In this document: piece after piece, positions 21,112 through 32,204 of the stretch | How positions within the stretch are numbered: position 1 is the first letter of the stretch | Layout: each line of letters begins with the position of its first letter | Source of the DNA: Oreohelix idahoensis | Taxonomy: Eukaryota > Mollusca > Gastropoda > Stylommatophora > Oreohelicidae | Length of the DNA stretch: 64,000 nt | Reading direction: 5' to 3' | Assembly (NCBI GenBank): GCA_024509875.1 | Contig: JAMPIV010009909.1 | Coordinates: 1 to 64,000, forward strand | Position numbers and translations under genes: made by a program | The notes under the pieces: generated by a model | Told to the model about the DNA's origin: nothing | Seen by the model: only the letters and a program-made list of their open reading frames with translations | Database searches by the model: none

Positions 21112-21942
21112 ATTATATACACCCAATTGGTTTATTAAAATTAAAATGAATGGATGGTGAATGATAGTATTGTCGATGGAATTAGTGTGTCTGCTGTATG
21201 TAATATGCGTCTCACAATTCAAGTATTTTACATCATTTGCTGGCTAAAGATAGGGCATTGACATGGTGAGTTCCCTTTTCATAGGAACTTATCTTTTCAG
21301 CCCCTGGCTGATAGTGAAGCGTGGTTGGTTGTCCTGTCTTTTCTGTGACGTTGCACCGGGTAGGTCTCGATATGGTTCGGATCTGCCTTCACTGTGCTCG
21401 ACTCCGTATTGATTGGACTGTCGTGCAAGGCTCCACCATAGACTACTCAGAGATTGGACTCTAATCAGCAATTTAGACACGTGGCTTCACAGTGCTTTAA
21501 CGCGTGAATTCGCAACGGTCTTAGATTAGGTCTGCCTATCTCGTCTATCTGGATGCAAGTGAAAGCGGCTGTGTTTGGCGCAACTTATAGCGAATGATTT
21601 CCGATTGGGCACGTGACCTGAAGCGTGCCTCACGTGACTTTGGCATCATATAGACGCTCCAATTAATAACGTTAAAAGTCACGTGGGGGTTTCCTAAAGT
21701 GGCATAAACTGGTTCTTACCTAAGTTTAAGTAGTCGTGCATAAATTAAAACAGGTTTCTAGCTACCGAGGTCAGGTCAACAATGACGTCGTTTCTAAAAA
21801 TAGCATTAGACGCTAGATTTGTTATCAATGGCGAAATTTTCCGTGATTTCTTTTACCGGCGTTCCGATCATGCATTGAAGATGAGAAAAAAAATGGTGTC
21901 TCGTACATTAAAAAAGAAGAGAAGACTGGGCAAGTCGTCACA
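21112..21942 (-). repeat. X1 5' LTR, second part
   Basis: Continues the R-type LTR: ATTATATACACCCAATTGG, TTCAGCCCCTGGCTGATAGTG (also CCCCCGGCTGATAGTG in R), and the end GGGCAAGTCGTCACA. About 700 bp present in R (42,781-43,510) is absent here. It abuts the X3 LTR directly. Confidence 0.75.
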
Positions 21943-22614
21943 AGAAGGCAACGGAAGTCTCTCTCTGACCGAATGGCGCACTCGCTTTAGTTTTGAAAAT
22001 TTCTGTGCCTCCATCCCATCGAGGGCAATTGCTTATATAGGTCATGGCCGACCGACACGGACAGCAGTAAAACTGAAGTGTGTTGCATACTCAAATCCAG
22101 AAATAATTTTGCAGAGATGTGCAGATATGGAAAACTAAGATGTGACATATCTTGGTTATTCCTGGACCGATTTCCTTCATCTTAGGCGTAAAGTACGCCC
22201 TGGATTATTCTTTTTCTTTCTAGATAACTGTCTTTTACTTTCCTACATTCATCTTTTCATAAGCGTAGCCTAAACAGCAAAATTTTCGACTTGCCTGATG
22301 TATCGATGCATTCCACTCGAGATCTCTCCATTAATATACCACTTCCCGTGGAAATCTTTGCACATACTTATAAATGGACATTCCTATTTGTGAATTATTA
22401 ACCCCTTCCATGCTGTACTTCGCTCATAAGTCTGTAGATTACCTCCAATGATAATAAGGTTACACAGATTTGAAGTCGGCCATTGTTAGGCCAATACGTT
22501 TGTAAACAACATGAATAAAAGTGCCTTTCCATTGGTCTGTCTAGCATACACTGTTATAAAGTATGGCGTACCGTTGTGGTATGAATGACGTGTTGTGAAT
22601 GAGACTTCACGACA
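21943..22614 (-). repeat. X3 3' LTR, truncated
   Basis: Aligns with 28,048-28,717 (AGAAGGCAA.GG.AGTCTCTCTCTGACCG to GACTTCACGACA). Truncated at the X1 boundary. Confidence 0.85.
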
Positions 22615-22696
22615 AGAGCCCCCAATTCAAAAGCGTGAACCATCTGGTTGAGCTTTCCTTCTGGAATCACAAACAAGGCATTCATCCAATAGGAGG

Positions 22697-23900
22697 TTAT
22701 TCTTCCTTCTTACTCTCCTGGTTTCCTTCAGGTGAGTGCCTACTTAAGAAATCTGCCCCAACATTCTGAGATCCAGGGATATATTCAATGGTAAACGAGT
22801 ACGGTTGGATCAAAAGAGACCACCTTAATAACCTTGCGTTACCATGTCGAGCCTGAGCGAGAAAAACAAGTGGCTGGTGATCACACTGGATCACAAAATG
22901 TTTACCATAAAGATATATCTGGAACTTCTTTATGGCCCAGACCAACGCCAAACATTCTCTCTCAACAGTGGAATAATTCCTTTCTGCCTTATTCAATTTG
23001 CGACTTGCATAAGCAACGGGGTTCAATTCTCCTGTTTGTGACTGCGATCTTTGCAATAATGCTGCCCCTAACCCTACGTTGCTAGCGTCAGTCCTAACCA
23101 CAAATTCTTGACTCAGATCTGGAAGTCTCAGTATAGGCCTACTTGTGAGTTTCTGCTTCAAATCTGAATACGCATTCTCACAATCCACCGTCCACTCAAT
23201 TTTGTCTGGCTTGCCTTTCATGGTTAAATCTGTCAGAGGAGCACATACACTGTTGAAATTCTGTATATATTTCTGGTAGAAACCACATTGTGAGACAAAG
23301 GATCTCACATCTTTCTTAGTTTGTGGTCTAGGTGCTCTCTGAAGTTTTTCAAAATTCTTGGGGTCAGGGGTCATATTACCCTGATATACTGTGTGACCCA
23401 AGAATTCCAGTTCCTGGCAACCAATACAACATTTCGTAGGGCGAGCAGTCAAATGTGCCTCTCTGAGTCTATCCAACAACATTTCCAGAGACGATAGATG
23501 TTCCTCAAATGTTTCTGTTGCTATGGGAATATCATCCATGAAATTGGTGCTGGGTTTTGTAAGGGATCCAGTAATTTCCTCATCATCCTGGAGAAAACAC
23601 TTGGAGCAATCTTCAAACAGAAAGGCAACATATTGAATTCATAGTGCCCCTCCGAAGTGCTAAAGGCCAGCAATGGTCTGATTTCAGGCTTGACGGGAAT
23701 CTAATAATACCCTTTACTTAGATTCACTTTAGAAAAATATTTTGCCTTATTCAACCTGCCAAACAGCTGATTCGTGTCTGGTAAGGGATCCTCTTGTGAC
23801 TCTGTGATAGCATTAATTTCATGTAATCAATACATAGTCTATGTTCACCAGAGAGTTTCCTCAGCTAAACCACACTGGCGCTATAATATGACTCATATGG
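22697..23900 (-). pseudogene. X3 RT and RNase H, decayed N-terminal half
   Basis: The intact part (23,539-22,697) starts at the FMDD box (FMDDIP), then LEFLGHTVYQG (RT thumb), RTDASNVGLGAALLQ (RNase H first Asp), VERECLALVWAIKKF (Glu), IQCDHQPL (Asp), and ADFLSRH at the end. The upstream part (23,900-23,540) is broken. The SKIDLSKGYYQIPV box has become SKVNLSKGYY followed by a stop, so the catalytic Asp is Asn and the next Gln codon is TAG. RNase H follows RT directly with no integrase after it, consistent with an upstream integrase. Confidence 0.85.
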
Positions 23901-24389
23901 GGAAATGAAATTTTCTTACATCAATAAATCAATTCTCCCTTTAAAGTTGCTATATTATTTCAGTCCATGTCCGCATCAATACTTCCAATGGACCGTGTAT
24001 GGGCCGGCCAACTACCAACGTTGCCGGGCCATTTCTAATGCTAATTTAAATAGCCGTATAGTGAAGTTGGCTGGGCATCAGTCAAATGGTTCATACAGCC
24101 CAATCTCCCACTACCTATATTTCTGGGGTTTTCCCCGCAGTTTCTTTATCAAAGGTGGCCGACTAACCACACTTCTATTTTTATCCAGTACCTGGTGTTC
24201 CGAACAAAATCTTGTCGGTATGGGATGTGTTGTATCCCCTCCCTGTACAATACGGAGAGTCGCCATGGTAACTGGTTTTCTGGTAGATCCTTTGTGAGAT
24301 GAGGTTCTCTTATCCACTATGTCTACCTTTTGATTTTTATTTTCAGGCATACGTCCGCCCCAATGCTTCCCTAGGTCCTGTTGGTTTTC
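23901..24389 (-). other. X3 segment where the integrase core should be
   Basis: No DDE core is readable in any frame. Just after the zinc domain there is a short stretch related to R (GGACCTAGGGAAGCATTG at about 24,366-24,383). A 79-residue minus-strand frame (24,350-24,111) has no recognisable domain. I read this as a large deletion of the integrase core, plus decayed linker. Confidence 0.5.
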
Positions 24390-25172
24390 CTAACGTGTGG
24401 GTTTTTCCTTGCTACATTGTGCACAGGCAGTCACATACCGAGCTATGTCTTCAGCGATGCCTGGCCAATAGTAATGCACTGATGTCCTTTGATAAGTGGT
24501 ACCGATTTTCATATGTCCACCGTCTGATACAACATGTGCTAGTTCAATAACCTTGTCCCTGTAAAAAGATGGCAGTACTAGCTGTCCATGCCCCTTGGGT
24601 CCTGTTCCAGCTTTCCTGTACAGCAATCCATCCTTCATATAAAATTCTCCTTTCTTTGGGGGGTTATGACTTTTTGGCAATTTGCCAAAACAAGGTTTTA
24701 ATGAGCTATCTTCAGCTTGGGCCCTTTTCATCTTTCTCGGATGAATGTTTATTGGACTGTCCTCCTCCTTCTTAGGGCTAGACCTGGTCTGGAGTGTTGC
24801 CATGATCACAGGTTTTATTGGATCACCCAAGAAGACATATCTGCTTCCTATTACCAGCTGGTACATAGGATCATCACTCACTGCTGCTCTTATCACTCCT
24901 TCCACGTAGCGAGTCCTGACATTGATCCTTGCTATGGGAAGTGTCATGGTGGCGGTTCCCTTTAATGCCCCTTGTATCTCCACGGTTTGTGTGGTGTATT
25001 GATCAGGGTACACTAGGGATGCACTCATGACTGAGTCGAATTCCAAGTCTGAATCATACAGGCACCATATTTTAGTGCTGTTACATGTTACTTCTTCACA
25101 GGTGGGGGATGATGGAGGTCTATCTGACAGGCTGTCAGTTCCTTCCTTCCCTTGTTCCCTGTCACAAGACAT
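24390..25172 (-). pseudogene. X3 protease and integrase zinc-binding domain
   Basis: The protease shows WCLYDSDLEFDSVMSASL, where the usual DTG is DSD. This is followed by ARINVRTRYVEGVI, DDPMYQLVIGSRYVFLGDP (flap and C-terminal strands). Then comes the integrase lead-in GEFYMKDGLLYRKAG and the zinc domain IELAHVVSDGGHMKIGTTYQRT with H/H, and YYWPGIAEDIARYVTACAQCS with CXXC. The frame stops shortly after CXXC. Confidence 0.8.
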
Positions 25173-26362
25173 GCAGCGTGATATGGAGGGATTTTCTTTC
25201 CACAGTCCAAAGTATTGTGGTTGTTAATTTTACCAATTTTACACCACTTTTCACCCTGTCTATAGGGTTTCTTATCTTGTACCTGAGTGTTCCTGTCTCT
25301 ATAGTCAAATTTAGGTTTGTCATAACTTTGTTTGTATTTGTGTTGTTGGTCCTTATTGTCAAACTTATTCTGGTTTTGTGGTGGCCTACTACTTTCTCCT
25401 TGCTTCTTCTTAATTCCTACTATTTCTGCCTGAACTGCCTGATATCTCTCAGCAACTGTTAAAATCTCCCCCAATCTCTCTGCTCCTTGTTTCATAACAA
25501 ATTTTCTCATGTCTGGAGGCATAATCTCTCTTACGTGCTCCATCATGGCCATTTCTTTTAGGTCTTGACATTTTCCCAGAGTAGTCCACTTTTCCAAATA
25601 GGTTTCTAATCTAGCAGAGAATTGGTGTTAGGTTTCTTCAGGAAGAAGCTTAGCAGTTCAGAATTTCTTCCTCTAAGATTCTGAGTTCTTTTCATAATGA
25701 ACCAGCAATGCCTGCTTCAAGATTTCGTAATCTTCCTGGTCTTCTTTTCCGAGTTTTGCATACACTTCATAAGAAACTCCCCTCCGCCCCTGCGATTACT
25801 TAAGGCTCCATTTTTCCTTCTCTAAGCCATAGCTAGTGGCTAATCTCTCATACCTATCCAGATAAGCCTCAATTGCGTCGTCTTTCTCCACAAATGGATC
25901 CAAGTGAAAATTCATGGCTCCATTTGAGGTACTGTGACTGGCACTGCTGTCAGAGGTAGTTGGACTACTTCCATTACCTGCAACATTTCCTTGAAATTCA
26001 AGCTCTTTCAATCTCAACTCATGCTTCCTTTGCAACCTCTTTTCCTCTCTCTCAGCCTCCCTTTCAGCAACCTGTCTTCTCTCCTCAGTTTCTATTTGCA
26101 ATCTCTTAGCTTCAGCCTCTATTTGCAATCTTTTAGCTTCAGCCTCCCTTTCAGCAACCTGTCTTCTCTCCTCAGCTTCCACCTGAAGTTTCCTTTCTGT
26201 TTCCAACTTCTTATCTTCTCTTTCAATAAACTTGTCACACTCAGTAGTGACATACTGAATAAGAGCCTTCCCACTTAACCCAAACTCCTTTGCCATCTGC
26301 ACTGTAGCAGATCGAAATTTTGCCAAGTTTGCCATACTCATACAATAATATCTTGCAGACAC
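25088..26362 (-). pseudogene. X3 gag
   Basis: Most likely start is the ATG at 26,341 (MANLAKFRSATVQMAKEFG). A long coiled coil with near-exact internal repeats (EAKRLQIEAEAKRLQIE, RRQVAEREAE) precedes the capsid (FHLDPFVEKDDAIEAYLDRYE). At least one frameshift lies in 25,600-25,800. The capsid resumes with MEKWTTLGKCQDLKEM and RERL-like helices. The nucleocapsid knuckle is CKIGKINNHNTLDC: the second Cys is Gly, so the knuckle is broken. Confidence 0.75.
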
Positions 26363-26633
26363 TCAAACTCTCTTATTAGACCAAACCAAAAATTAATACA
26401 AACACTAATTAATTAAAGACTACTGTTAGTGTATCCAGTCACCACAATTTTGGTTTGTACTCAATGGTACTTCAAAGTGCTTTATTTACTTTCTATTTTT
26501 TACTAACTTTAATTTTTATTATTAAAATTATTCTCCTGTTGCTAACTCATAAGATGTAAGTGATAGTTATAAGCCTGAATGTCTCAAAGAGAAGACCACA
26601 GGGTAGTACATGAATCCCGGACTTAGACACCAG
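26363..26633 (-). other. X3 leader with primer-binding site
   Basis: The minus strand next to the LTR reads TGGTGTCTAAGTCCGGGATT (26,632-26,613), nearly the same primer-binding site as in R. Confidence 0.65.
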
Positions 26634-28717
26634 TGTCACGAGAGGGGAATATAGTTTTAAAAGAAAGATATCCTGGACATAAAGTTGTATCAGGTGATAC
26701 CAGGATAGTGCCAGATAAGAGACTCGTCTTATAAGTAATACCCCCTTCTCTGAAAAGAGTAAGGGTGTACTGACATCAAAGGTAGATCAAGCTGTATAAG
26801 TTTCTACGAATGATGATAGTGTTTTATCCTAGGTTCCTAAATGCTCCTCTCAAGATCCTCCTCTGCTTATAATGTTATGCTCTGCTAGGGGTATTAACTA
26901 AAACTATTTACCAACAAGAACTGTAACTTAACTTACATGATCTAAGTAAGTCTGTTGGTAAAATTTACAATTTATTTTGTACAAGTTTTCTTTTCTTTGT
27001 AAAAATTTGTCACTGAACTCAAAAGTGATTACAACATAAAGTCAATAAAATCATTTATAAAAATATTCACAACTAAATACAGTCTTTTAAATGTATAAGG
27101 ATAGTTCTTCTTTCCTGGCTGATATCAGTCTGGTTGTAGACTGTCTTTATTTTAAGATCAATACTAGATCTTCACAGTTACTGAATTATTGTCAATCCCT
27201 GACTAGCAATTTGCATATCTAATGCACTGGTTTGTCATCATTATACAATAAGTTCTTTGTTTGTGGTGATTATGTAGTACACTGGACAGTAGCCTTGTAT
27301 GGCCACCTATCTGCCTTTCTTGTTTTGGAGCCTGTCACACTTCTGTTCTGGAAGGAAAGATCAACTGAGATTCCTCCAGGAAGTAGGTACTGGGTGGCTG
27401 TCCGTCTAAACTCAAAGGGCGCTCGCACCTCTAGTTCCTTCAGTTGTGGCTGGCTCTTTAGAGTGTACTCTTTGTTGACAGGATATAACCTGAAATACAA
27501 TTGATTAACCACTGTATTGTCTAGCTCTGTCTCACTATCACAGATGTAGGGGATGAGAGACAGTTTCAGACAGTGTGCAGGTAGACGCATATGGCATATT
27601 AAATCAGTAATAACACATTCCAGTTCACCGTGAATATAATCTTTCTCCGAATCCGTGGTTATAGCCATTTGTCCATGATTCGCCTCCATACAATTATTAG
27701 GTCTTGTGGAAAATACTGTGCAATATCTTAATCAATACAGTAATACAATTCCTTTCATTTTTTTCATTCGTTCCTGGTGTGTGTTCCATTCCTACAAGAA
27801 ATAATTCTTTAAATGCTTTTCTAAAACTATAACCACACTTTCCGCTGCCATTCTCAATTTATCTGAATATACACAGGCTTGGTTTGGCGTCCAATAATTA
27901 CACAGTGGTTTATAACACAATTACACACTTCCTAATGCACAATTTGATTAATTAATTAGAAATATATATAGATATATACATTCTTTCTTACCCTCAAGTA
28001 CATACAGTCGAGCTGTTAATGGTCATTCAGTCTGCTATCAGATGCAGAAGGCAATGGCAGTCTCTCTCTGACCGAATGGCGCACTCGCTTTAGTTTTGAA
28101 AATTTCTGTGCCTCCTTCCTATCCAGGGCAATTGCTTATATGGGTCATGGCCGACCGACACGGAAAGCAGTAAAACTGAAGTGTGTTGTATACTAAAATC
28201 AAGAAATAATTTTGCAGAGATGTGCAGATATGGAAAACTAAGATGTGACATATCTTCGTTATTCCTGGACCAATTTCCTTCATCTTAGGCTTAAAGTACG
28301 CCCTGGATTATTCTTTTTCTTTCTAGATAATTGTCTTTTACTTTCCTACATTCATCTTTTCATAAGCGTAGCTTAAACAGCAACATTTTTGACTTGTCTG
28401 ATGTCTCGATGCATTCCACTCGAGATCTCTCCATTAATATACCACTTCCCGTAGAAATCTTTGCACATACTTATAAGTGGACATTCCTATTTGTGAATTA
28501 TTAACCCCTTCCATGCTGTACTTCGCTCATAAGTCTGTAGATTACCTCCAATGATAATAAGGTTACACAGATTTGAAGTCGGCCATTGTTAGGCCAATAC
28601 GTTTGTAAACAACATGAATAAAAGTGCCTTTCCATTTGTCCGTCTAGCATACACTGTTATAAAGTATGGCGTACCGTTGTGGTATAAATGACGTGTTGTG
28701 AATCAGACTTCACGACA
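26634..28717 (-). repeat. X3 5' LTR
   Basis: 2,084 bp, from TGTCACGAG to TTCACGACA on the plus strand. It carries an open frame (27,270-27,689, listed separately). Confidence 0.8.
27270..27689 (-). CDS. 139-residue open frame inside the X3 LTR, unknown
   Basis: Starts with ATG at 27,689 (MEANHGQMAITTDSEKDYI) and has no recognisable domain. Composition is ordinary, with mixed hydrophobic and charged residues, no signal peptide and no membrane segment. The opposite strand is also open over part of the region, which weakens the case. It cannot be checked against the other LTR copy because that part was lost. It may be a chance frame or a small LTR-encoded protein. Confidence 0.25.
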   Translation of the reverse strand: MEANHGQMAITTDSEKDYIHGELECVITDLICHMRLPAHCLKLSLIPYICDSETELDNTVVNQLYFRLYPVNKEYTLKSQPQLKELEVRAPFEFRRTATQYLLPGGISVDLSFQNRSVTGSKTRKADRWPYKATVQCTT

Positions 28718-28792
28718 GTTACCCGTATTCTATATAGGTTTTTTCTGTGTTCTGATGTGTACAGATGTACATACTTTCTGTACAGGTTTTTT

Positions 28793-28795
28793 AAA

Positions 28796-28867
<72 letters not shown>

Positions 28868-28920
28868 GAGAGGGAGAGAGAGAGAGAAAGAGAGAGAGAG
28901 AGGGAGGGAGAGAGAGAGAT
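28793..28920. repeat. (AT)n(AG)n microsatellite
   Basis: About 60 bp of pure AT followed by GAGA-rich sequence, just outside the X3 LTR. Confidence 0.95.
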
Positions 28921-29840
28921 ATTTATACTGTGTGTTTCTACCTTTTTATATTGTGTAATTCTACATTTTTTTATTGTGTAATTCTACATTATTATATTGT
29001 GTATTTCTTCATTTGTATTGTGTGTTTCTACATTGTTATATTTTGTAATTCTACATTTTTATATTGTTTCTTTCTACATTTATATATTGTGTGTTTCTAC
29101 ATTTTTATATTGCTTGATTCTACATTTTTATATTCTGTAATTCTATGTTTTTATATTGTGTGTTCTACATTTTTATATTGTGTAATTCTAAACATTTTTA
29201 TATTGTATAATTCTTCATTTTTATATTATTTACTTCTACATTTTTATATTTTATAATTATATATCTCTATATTGTGTGATTTTTCATTGTTATATTGTGT
29301 TTTTCTACCTTTTTATATTGTGTGTTTCTACATTTTTATGGTGTGTAATTCTACATTTTTATGTAATTCTACATTTTTATTTTGTGTAATTCTACATTTT
29401 TATTTTGTGTTTTTTTTTACATATTTATATATTGTATTTCTACATTTTTATCTTGTGTAATTCTACATTTTGATATTGTGTAATTCTACACTGTTATATT
29501 GTGTGTTTCTACATTTTTATAGTGTTTTTGTACATTTCTATATTGTGTGTTTCTACATTTTTATATTGTGTGGTTCTACATTTTTATATTGTGTGTTTCT
29601 ACATTGTTAAATTGTGTGCTTCTATATTTTTATATTGTGTTTTTGTACATTTTTATATTGTATGTTTCTATATTTTTAAATTGTGTGATTCTGAATTTTT
29701 ATATTGTGTAATTCTGCATTTTAAATTGTGTGATTTTGAATTTTTATATTGTGTAATTCTACATTTTTATACTGTATACGTTTTTATATTGTGTGATTCT
29801 ACATTTTTATACTGTATACATTTTTATATTGTGTGATTCC
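28921..29840. repeat. ~24-bp minisatellite, T-rich
   Basis: About 37 degenerate copies of a unit such as TGTGTAATTCTACATTTTTATAT. Open frames rich in Phe/Tyr/Cys across it are artefacts of the unit length being a multiple of three. Confidence 0.9.
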
Positions 29841-30034
29841 ATAAAATGAAATAAATTCTGCAGGAGTTCTTGCTTTGAGGGTAATTATAACGGCCTAAAT
29901 GTGTTAGGTATGAGAAAATAACCAAAGTCAGTGGTCCAGATGGATTTGTTGGTTGCAATGTTCCAAATGTCACAGAACACGGTAGCATATTTATTTAATT
30001 ACAACACAGACATGGCATAAAACAGCACAATTAC

Positions 30035-30168
30035 CTGGACTTGTTCAAATGGAACTTGGAATGTAAAAGATTCATTAAAGTACGGGTTTACTGTACATTT
30101 CTTGATGGCTGTTTTCTTCTTTTTGACACTTGTCTCATTCAGCATCAGCCAGATTTTGACACAAGGAT
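30035..30168 (-). CDS. Syt1: Synaptotagmin-1-like alternative C2B exon (distal, variant B)
   Basis: 134-nt exon with AG acceptor (30,170-30,169) and GT donor (30,034-30,033, GTAATT). With the G from the upstream exon it encodes 45 residues, from DPCVKIWLM through [21 protein letters not shown] to PFEQVQ. Synaptotagmin 1 is the synaptic-vesicle Ca2+ sensor, and this is the part of C2B after the first Ca2+-binding loop. It keeps the split-codon Asp (D309 type), the KKKK polybasic strand and the NPYFNESF block. It differs from exon A at 19 of 45 positions, including Tyr to Cys at position 3. It has the same length and phase as exon A (30,968-31,101), so the two should be mutually exclusive. The polypyrimidine tract is weak (TATTTGCATGGAGCAG). 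It is open, with no sign of decay. Confidence 0.9.
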
Positions 30169-30967
30169 CTGCTCCATGCAAATATTGCAATCAACAAACA
30201 AGACAGAAAAAAAGCAAAGATATGAACAATAAGTATGACGGATAAAAGTTGCAGGTTCTAATATGAAGTTGATTTTTAAAAACAAACAAACATGCAAAAC
30301 AGAAAAATAAAAGTTATGCTAGAATTAGAATGGTGCACTATCTTACAAGTTTTAAAATAAAAAGGAGAGAAACAGAGTTCAGATGAAATAGGAACGTTAA
30401 AGCCAGATCTAAGATGTCCCATCTGATGCATCCCAATCCTGCTGCTAATGCCATTTGCTGTGCGAATTAAAGTAGTTATTCAGGTCTGGTTAGTCAGATC
30501 TGTACTTGCACAATCAATCTGTTATGATCAAACATGATCTGGGGTCAAAGGTGAATGTCCTGTAAAATCATTAGACTTGATCCGTCTTACACATGAACTG
30601 TATCAGCCTCAAAATCATTAGACTGTAACACATGAACTGTATCAGCCCCAAAATCATTAGACTGTAACACATGAAGTGTATGTCAGCTTACTGTATTAAT
30701 GATCAACGATGAATTAAAATTCATGCATTAAAGCCAGTTTTTTTTTTTTTTTTTTTTTTTTTTGGCATGATTTTATCTCTTATGCATATCAAGGACCGGA
30801 ACTAATGCACAAACAAAGAGAAATAACCTTCAAAGAAAACAATAGTAAGCAGCAAGGTTTAGATCAACAGCAATGAAAGAACTCAATGATAACATGGGTT
30901 GGATTAAAAAATGTGCCAAGTAAAAGGACAGTGCTAGAAAAGTTCTTGTGCTGCCACAACCGACTAC
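30169..30967 (-). other. Intron between the two alternative C2B exons
   Basis: Holds three copies of a ~47-bp repeat (30,559-30,690, AAAATCATTAGACT...CACATGAA.TGTAT) and a T27 run at 30,738-30,764. No coding sequence. Confidence 0.8.
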
Positions 30968-31101
30968 CTGAATCAGGTCAAAGGGCACCTCAAAGACGAA
31001 AGATTCATTGAAATATGGATTAAGGGTGTTCTTCTTGACAGTGGTTTTCTTCTTCTTCAGACGTTTGCTGCCCTGTAAGAGCACCATCTTCACGTATGGA
31101 T
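30968..31101 (-). CDS. Syt1: Synaptotagmin-1-like alternative C2B exon (proximal, variant A)
   Basis: 134-nt exon. Acceptor TTTTGACAG/AT (31,103-31,102), donor CAG/GTAGTC (30,967-30,966). It encodes [19 protein letters not shown] then [19 protein letters not shown] and PFDLIQ, very close to canonical synaptotagmin 1 C2B, including the polybasic strand that binds PIP2, SNAREs and AP-2. It enters in phase 1 and leaves in phase 0. Joined directly to exon B the reading becomes ATC CTT GTG TCA AAA TCT GGC TGA, an immediate stop, so a productive mRNA can contain only one of the two. Downstream C2B exons with the last Ca2+-binding loop are not in the window. Confidence 0.95.
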
Positions 31102-32204
31102 CTGTCAAAATATATCACAGAATAGGTCAAATGTACACTCTGGAAGAGAAGAACTGAACACCTGCTCATCTTTTTGACTTTTCAAGTACGCTTTATTTGT
31201 TTTACAGCATCGGTTAAACTCAGAAAAACGTTAACGATAATTTGATTTATATTTTATGTACTCATAGACAAACAATATTCATGGATGTCCTAATTTTTGT
31301 AAAGTGTTCACTTCAGTTTACATATATTGATAACTCTAGTCAAACTGCATTGAAGATATTTCTAGTTAAGGCACAATAACTTTAGTTTGTCGTGTACACA
31401 AACTTTTAAGACTGTAGAATCAACTCTTATCTTTCTACAGACAAGGACATTATTTTTAGAGGTAATTTACAAACTTTAGAATTGTGTAGAGCCACACTGT
31501 ATGTTTCTATACATCTACTTTTACAGTTAAAGTAAAGTACACACATTTGTATTCTGATAGAGTCAAGTACCTGGAATTGTGTACATCTAATGTCAATATA
31601 CCCTATTCTCACTGTTTAGATATATTATTCTTAGGCTTGTGAAGTCAAATTATATGACTGTTATATTTCCAAAGTCAAGGTTCTTTTTGTTTAACTAGTC
31701 TAATAGCCTACCCAAGACCCTAAAGCTGCATATTTTCCTGATATCACAATTGCCCCTGGCGGTGCAGTATGTTGAGAGCCCAGCATTGCATGCTATACTT
31801 GGGGTGAATGAACTGAGCTCCAGTCTTAACTCTTGCTCTGGCTGGTGGGCTGGCTGCATGCAATAGGATGCTACAGTGGGTGGGCAACAGGTGAGGGGGA
31901 GGAGCTCTTTGCTGAACTTGAGATGTCCTTGGGACAGTCCAGAACAAGAGCACAGGTACGTTAACTATGCATATTTGGAGAGGCCCCCGGGATATCAGGA
32001 ATGTACAAAATGCCAACCCACCTTTTCCCCCACTGCTAACTTAAACTAGATATGAGGGTTCTCTAAATGCATGCCAAGCCTGGATGAAATATAGAGGAAA
32101 AAAACATCGGCTAAAGATCAATACCCAACCCACCCCTCCACCCCCTTTCCAAGTTGCAGGGTGACAGAAAAGCCACAGGAAAAACCTAGGCCTATACTGT
32201 AGAT
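31102..32204 (-). other. Synaptotagmin intron, no other feature seen
   Basis: About 1.1 kb upstream (in transcript sense) of exon A. No recognisable repeat or coding sequence. Confidence 0.6.

Larger units (their letters stand above)
7013..21942 (-). mobile_element. Decayed Ty3-like LTR element X1 (gag-PR-IN-RT order) with nested insertions
   Basis: Reading right to left: 5' LTR (21,942-21,112 and 11,958-11,590, interrupted by a younger LTR element), leader, gag (11,201-10,888 and 10,079-about 9,150, interrupted by a LINE), protease, integrase, GPY/F, then the start of RT. The element is cut at 7,013, in the middle of RT. RNase H and the 3' LTR are missing. Integrase lies before RT, as in the Gmr1 group. 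LTR ends are TGTGGCG... and ...CGTCACA. Many frameshifts are visible and none of its genes is intact. The LTR and gag resemble those of R (42,137-48,352), so both belong to one family. Confidence 0.8.
21943..28717 (-). mobile_element. LTR element X3, Gmr1-like order, internally deleted and decayed
   Basis: Right to left: full 5' LTR (28,717-26,634), primer-binding site, gag (26,341-about 25,090), protease plus integrase zinc domain (25,172-24,390), a segment lacking the integrase core (24,390-about 23,900), RT and RNase H (about 23,900-22,697), polypurine tract (about 22,616-22,640) and a partial 3' LTR (22,614-21,943). The left part of the 3' LTR is missing where X1 was inserted. The shared LTR parts (21,943-22,614 and 28,048-28,717) differ at scattered sites. 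Confidence 0.85.

Noticed and set aside
28698..29836. Phe/Tyr/Cys-rich membrane-like proteins
   Set aside because: Translations of (AT)n and of the 24-bp T-rich minisatellite.
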